NCBI RefSeq assembly: GCF_040801915.1
Contig: NZ_JBFMIA010000009.1
Location: 55,474-119,473 of the forward strand
DNA from: Jeotgalibacillus marinus
GTDB lineage: Bacteria > Bacillota > Bacilli > Bacillales > Jeotgalibacillaceae
Direction: 5' to 3'
DNA: 64,000 nucleotides
In this document: in pieces, positions 60,925 through 64,000 of the stretch
Layout: each line of letters starts with the position of its first letter
How positions within the stretch are numbered: the first letter of the stretch is position 1
The notes under the pieces: generated by a model
The model's input: the letters and a program-made list of their open reading frames with translations, nothing else
Databases searched by the model: none
What the model was told of the DNA's origin: nothing
Program-made: the position numbers and the translations under genes

Positions 60925-61035
60925 AGAGGGCGCTTAGCAGCGACAAGCAAAAGGCGAGCACTGAAGAAGGAACTTTTTTCCTTCAGCATTGCTTGACTTG
61001 TGACCTCGAGGCACTAGCCACTGGATATGGAGCGC
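60925..61035 (+). other. Structured intergenic element of unknown type
   Basis: CAAGCAA (60953-60959 region) pairs with TTGCTTG, and inside it CTGAAGaAGGAA pairs with TCCTTCAG around a T-rich loop. GC content is above that of the surroundings. It could be a dispersed structured repeat or a non-coding RNA. It has no start or stop signals. Confidence 0.45.
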
Positions 61036-61070
61036 AAGCGGCTCGTTCAGACCCGAACATTTTTAATATA

Positions 61071-61107
61071 AAAACACGCCTGATCGTAACTTGATCAGGC
61101 GCGTTTT
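61071..61107. terminator. Terminator of the dimethylargininase-like gene
   Basis: AAAACaCGCCTGATC / GATCAGGCGcGTTTT, a long stem with a 7-nt loop. It overlaps the last codons of the gene on the minus strand. Confidence 0.85.
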
Positions 61108-61952
61108 ATTGGTAAACTACAACAGCGGAACGAACCACCAGATTTAATAATTTCAGAAATATCGAGTTCAATCACATGGTATCCTGCTTTTCGTAATCGT
61201 TCATTCAACTCAATATTTACAGGTAAACTTAACACATTTTTATCACCAAGAGATAAGACATTCGGACCCATTGTAAACTGTTCATCCTCATTCACTTCAA
61301 TCAATGAATAATGACTTGCGAACTGTTCAATGGTTTCCTTGCTAAAAGCTTTTAAGTAAATGAGTGCTTCTGTTGAAGATATCACATTAAATAAACAATC
61401 CAAATGAAGATATTGCGAATCAAATGGTACGGCAATGACGTCATGTGTAGGAAGCTTTTGTTGCAACTCTGCAATAGCCTCTATAGTTGTACGTTGACTG
61501 ATTCCTACCCAAATCGTTGAGCCATCAATAATTACATCGCCACCCTCTATTGCATGTGTGTCAATTTTGTCATGGTTGATTCCCATTTCATTTAACCAAT
61601 CCACTAAGACCATTTCTTCACCGGATCTCATTTCTGTACCCATGTGAGAAACGTACACTGTATCCCCGATGGTAAAGCCGATATCACGTGTAAACACTTG
61701 CTCGGGAAATCTTTTGATTGGAGGTAATTGAATAACATCCGCGCCATAATAATGTAGCGTCTGGATAAATTTTTTATGCTGCTCCATCGCTTTTTCTTGA
61801 TCAATGTTTTCGTCTAAAAAATGTTTTTGTGTTTCATTTATAGCTTCTTCTATTTTCATAAATGCAGGTGGACAGACCATGACACGTGTTAGTATATCGC
61901 TTTCACTTTCACAAAAAATCGATTCATTACTTTCTTTACTTTCCATCAACAT
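61095..61952 (-). CDS. Dimethylarginine dimethylaminohydrolase-like protein (YkgA-like)
   Basis: A 285-residue member of the guanidine-modifying (amidinotransferase) superfamily. Motifs are QVFTRDIGFTIG, EGGDVIIDG, HLDCLFNVIS (catalytic His) and GGSFRCCSLPI (nucleophile Cys near the end). It should hydrolyse a guanidino compound such as methylated arginine; Bacillus subtilis YkgA is the closest named relative I recall. Monocistronic, with its terminator overlapping the stop. Confidence 0.88.
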   Translation of the reverse strand: MLMESKESNESIFCESESDILTRVMVCPPAFMKIEEAINETQKHFLDENIDQEKAMEQHKKFIQTLHYYGADVIQLPPIKRFPEQVFTRDIGFTIGDTVYVSHMGTEMRSGEEMVLVDWLNEMGINHDKIDTHAIEGGDVIIDGSTIWVGISQRTTIEAIAELQQKLPTHDVIAVPFDSQYLHLDCLFNVISSTEALIYLKAFSKETIEQFASHYSLIEVNEDEQFTMGPNVLSLGDKNVLSLPVNIELNERLRKAGYHVIELDISEIIKSGGSFRCCSLPIKRA

Positions 61953-62090
61953 AACTGGGCCTCCGATTTTTCCTTTTTTATTGGTAAATAAAATCGATAT
62001 GAGCTAACCAGTAATTGCACTGATCTTTCCATTATATTCAGAATCAAGTCCAGATAGAACTCGAATAGCATTTAATCCATTCCTTTTTTT

Positions 62091-62122
62091 AAAAAAATCC
62101 CCTCTTCATAACCAAAGAGGGA
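62091..62122 (-). terminator. Intrinsic terminator of metX
   Basis: CCCTCTT / AAGAGGG stem with an 8-nt loop and, on the minus strand, a long T run. It lies 34 nt past the metX stop. Confidence 0.82.
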
Positions 62123-62155
62123 ATCTTTCGACATCTATTGATAAAGTTTGTTTGG

Positions 62156-63241
62156 TTAATGCAAAGGCGTTCGTTCAGCCAAATGACCTCGAATAATCGG
62201 TCCCCATTTTTCATATTCAACCAAAAATCCATCATGACCAAATGCTGTTTCAATCTCATGAAAATATCCTCGGGAAGTTGATTGAATAAATGATTTAATT
62301 TCCTTCGGTGGATACAAAAGATCGCCAGTAAAGCCAAGGCCGATCACTTCTGCTTCAATTCCGTTGGCTGCTTTTTCGATTCCACCTCGTCCACGCCCGA
62401 TATCGTGCCCGTTCATCGCATAAAGTAAATACAAGTAACTATTCGGATCGAAACGTCTCGCGATTTTTTCACCTTGATAGCGCAAGTAGGATTCCACTTG
62501 ATAATAAGGGCGCTCATCCGCTTGTATTTCTTTCTCTTCTCTTGAAAACCGACTATCAAAAAGAGATGGACTTCGATAGGTCACAAGCCCAACCATTCTC
62601 GCAACTTCAAACCCTTTAACGAGACTTGAATCTTGATAATTTCCGTGATCCCATCGTGGGTCCTGCTCAATCGCATGAATACCAATGCGATTAAAGGCAA
62701 TACCATAATCACTCAATGATGGAGTAGCAGCTAAAACAAACAATTGATCCATGAATTGTGGAAATAACACACCCCACTCAAGTGCTTGCATCCCACCTAG
62801 TGAGCCCCCTATAACTGCTCTTACGTGATTGATGCCCAATTTTTCAAGCGCTTGATGTTGAGCTGTCACCATGTCTCGGACGGAAACGAATGGAAAGGAT
62901 AAACGATAATTTGACTTCTCATTCAAAGGTGAAGCAGGCCCAGTAGAACCGCTACACCCTCCTAATACATTAAACGTAATAACTTGATAATGGCTGAGAT
63001 CAACAGGCGCATCATATCCAACAAAACCTTTCCACCACCCAGGCTCTTCACCCGTTCCAACGGTTACATGATTTCCAGTTAACGCATGGCAGATAAGAAC
63101 TGCTGGAAGATCCGTTTTTCCTACCCGTTCATAGCGAAGCGAAACATTATGTAGAACCTTTCCCGATTCAAGCGTGAATGAACCTATTCGAATCGTACCT
63201 TCCACTCGCTCGATATCAATGTTTAATCCATTGTCACTCAC
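62156..63241 (-). CDS. metX: Homoserine O-acetyltransferase
   Basis: A 361-residue alpha/beta-hydrolase-fold enzyme. It has ALTGNHVTVG, VLGGCSGSTGPASPLNE, nucleophile elbow IGGSLGGMQALEW (Ser) and C-terminal GFTGDLLYPP (Asp) with AFGHDGFLVE (His). It activates homoserine with an acyl-CoA in methionine synthesis. A SAM riboswitch and terminator upstream on the same strand confirm the methionine role. The GTG start is taken from the frame limit; its ribosome site is weak. Confidence 0.93.
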   Translation of the reverse strand: MSDNGLNIDIERVEGTIRIGSFTLESGKVLHNVSLRYERVGKTDLPAVLICHALTGNHVTVGTGEEPGWWKGFVGYDAPVDLSHYQVITFNVLGGCSGSTGPASPLNEKSNYRLSFPFVSVRDMVTAQHQALEKLGINHVRAVIGGSLGGMQALEWGVLFPQFMDQLFVLAATPSLSDYGIAFNRIGIHAIEQDPRWDHGNYQDSSLVKGFEVARMVGLVTYRSPSLFDSRFSREEKEIQADERPYYQVESYLRYQGEKIARRFDPNSYLYLLYAMNGHDIGRGRGGIEKAANGIEAEVIGLGFTGDLLYPPKEIKSFIQSTSRGYFHEIETAFGHDGFLVEYEKWGPIIRGHLAERTPLH

Positions 63242-63389
63242 AGGGAATCAACTTCTTTCTTTTATGTATTTTCATGCTTGATTTATGTACAGAAACTTCT
63301 TGTGACCATAAAGCTGTGTGATCAATTACTTATCGTCCATCCTTTCCACTATTTATAATACTAAATTCAATGATCCATATGTAAAATGT

Positions 63390-63418
63390 AAAAACCCCCT
63401 TCATAAGAAGAGGGTTTT
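63390..63418 (-). terminator. SAM-riboswitch terminator
   Basis: On the minus strand AAAACCCTCTTC pairs with GAAGGGGGTTTT and is followed by T. It is the off-state terminator of the metX leader. Confidence 0.85.
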
Positions 63419-63427
63419 GGCATCCTC

Positions 63428-63544
63428 CTCTTATCTTTCAGATCACAATTGATCTGTAGGAATTAGCACCTTTTCGAATCTGGATAAAATTCGCAGGTTG
63501 CTGGGCATCGTAGGGCCTATTCCCTCAGCCACTCTGGATAAGAG
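63428..63544 (-). ncRNA. SAM-I (S-box) riboswitch
   Basis: On the minus strand the S-box blocks occur in order: CTCTTATCCAGAGTGGCTGA, GGGAATAGGCCCTACGATG, CCCAGCAACC, AAGGTGCTAATTCC and the closing GATAAGAG that pairs with the first CTCTTATC. It represses metX when S-adenosylmethionine is plentiful. Confidence 0.96.
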
Positions 63545-63668
63545 TATATTAAGTTGGTTCATTATCATCTCTTGTTGAGGATTATAGACCAGTTGACAAT
63601 AAGAAGTCAATAATCTTTCTGAAAATTTAGTTCTTTTTGTTTTTGGTTAAAATCACATTCATCTTTAT

Positions 63669-63861
63669 ATCAAAAGCTGCGAGTGATTTATCGAACCTCA
63701 CGCGGTGGATATCCGCGGGTGCGATCATTTTATCGAAGCTTATGCGGCTGATACCCACGGTTCCTCTTTCATCCATTACGTGGACGTTAGAGGGTTTTTT
63801 AATTCTAAATTTTGCAGTAATAACCGTTGTAAGCGTAAGCTTCGATAAAATCGTCGCATCC
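63669..63861. repeat. Local direct and inverted repeats around TTTATCGAA
   Basis: A unit of about 40 bp occurs twice in tandem (starting near 63685 and 63727: TTTATCGAACCTCACGCGG and TTTATCGAAGCTTATGCGG) and once inverted (63832-63860). ATTTTATCGAAGCTTA (63729-63744) and TAAGCTTCGATAAAAT (63836-63851) form a perfect 16-bp inverted repeat. Both strands happen to stay open, but no ribosome site supports a gene. Confidence 0.6.
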
Positions 63862-63876
63862 GCGGATGATGACATA

Positions 63877-63909
63877 AAAAACCCCGCTCGTTCAAGGCGG
63901 GGGGTTGTT
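63877..63909 (-). terminator. Terminator of the gene at the right edge
   Basis: On the minus strand a CCCCCCGC / GCGGGG stem is followed by TTTTTT. It lies about 40 nt after the stop of the partial gene. Confidence 0.75.
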
Positions 63910-63945
63910 CTTTATTGCAGGATCTTATCACAGAATATCATGTTA

Positions 63946-64000
63946 TTAAGAGGCAATATCTCGTTTTGAAAATACAGTGAACGCAAGTGTAACAAATAGA
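63946..64000 (-). CDS. C-terminal fragment of a membrane protein
   Basis: The last residues read LFVTLAFTVFSKRDIAS before TAA. A hydrophobic helix ending in a short charged tail is typical of ABC-2-type permease C-termini. Only this end is inside the window. Confidence 0.45.
   Translation of the reverse strand, partial: LFVTLAFTVFSKRDIAS

Noticed and set aside
63627..63969. Overlapping open frames of 82 and 110 codons on opposite strands.
   Set aside because: They arise from the repeat cluster; no ribosome sites and no recognisable domain.

Overview
The window looks like chromosome of a low-GC Gram-positive Bacillaceae bacterium, plausibly an alkaliphilic or alkalitolerant relative of Bacillus. 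Gene order and content match Bacillus throughout: yuaF-floT, tcyABC, appDFABC, cadC-cadA, metX behind a SAM riboswitch, and DUF2187, DUF2164, DUF1002 and DUF4064 proteins. Shine-Dalgarno sequences are strong, GTG and TTG starts are common, and extracellular lipoproteins have very acidic linkers. No rRNA, tRNA, CRISPR array or intact insertion sequence was seen.

Layout. 1-12 kb: a TetR-type regulator with paired operators and a frameshifted membrane-protein partner, a decayed lipid-kinase gene, a DUF368 (PopT-type) undecaprenyl-phosphate carrier, NfeD/flotillin behind a SigW-like promoter, an azoreductase, a cytoplasmic type I pullulanase and several small proteins. 12-21.5 kb: ElaA-like acetyltransferase, HAD phosphatase, cystine ABC transporter (tcyABC), RsgA with a likely attenuating leader, a FlaR-like P-loop protein, a CHY zinc-finger protein and an alpha/beta hydrolase. 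21.5-34 kb: oligopeptide transporter appDFABC, cadC-cadA, then class I ribonucleotide reductase nrdAB behind a cobalamin riboswitch.

34.1-50.5 kb is an accessory island between two diverged direct repeats of about 0.62-0.65 kb, each carrying the 3' end of nrdB and the 3' end of phzF. The intact nrdB is on the left and the intact phzF on the right, as expected if an element integrated by recombination in this segment. The island holds cell-wall genes (amidase, polysaccharide deacetylase, frameshifted LCP ligase), four copies (three broken) of a secreted two-domain protein, an amino-acid ABC transporter with two tandem binding proteins, a two-component system, and ABC-transporter and IS3 debris.

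The most interesting signal in the island is an 11-bp tandem direct repeat (consensus near AACTCCACNNA). It occurs in at least four promoter regions, always ending exactly 18 nt before a -10 box. It precedes secreted-protein genes, the ABC transporter operon, and a probable 123-nt small RNA with three hairpins and a C-rich single-stranded segment. The geometry is what an OmpR/PhoB-type response regulator would use, and one is encoded in the island at 47.6-48.2 kb. This looks like an undescribed two-component regulon with its own small RNA.

50.6-64 kb returns to core-like content: phzF, a class D beta-lactamase, a DUF1002 protein, a membrane chemoreceptor, panE, an HxlR-type regulator whose operator recurs before a YceI gene, an FAD-linked oxidoreductase, a dimethylargininase-like enzyme, SAM-riboswitch-controlled metX, and a partial membrane protein at the right edge.
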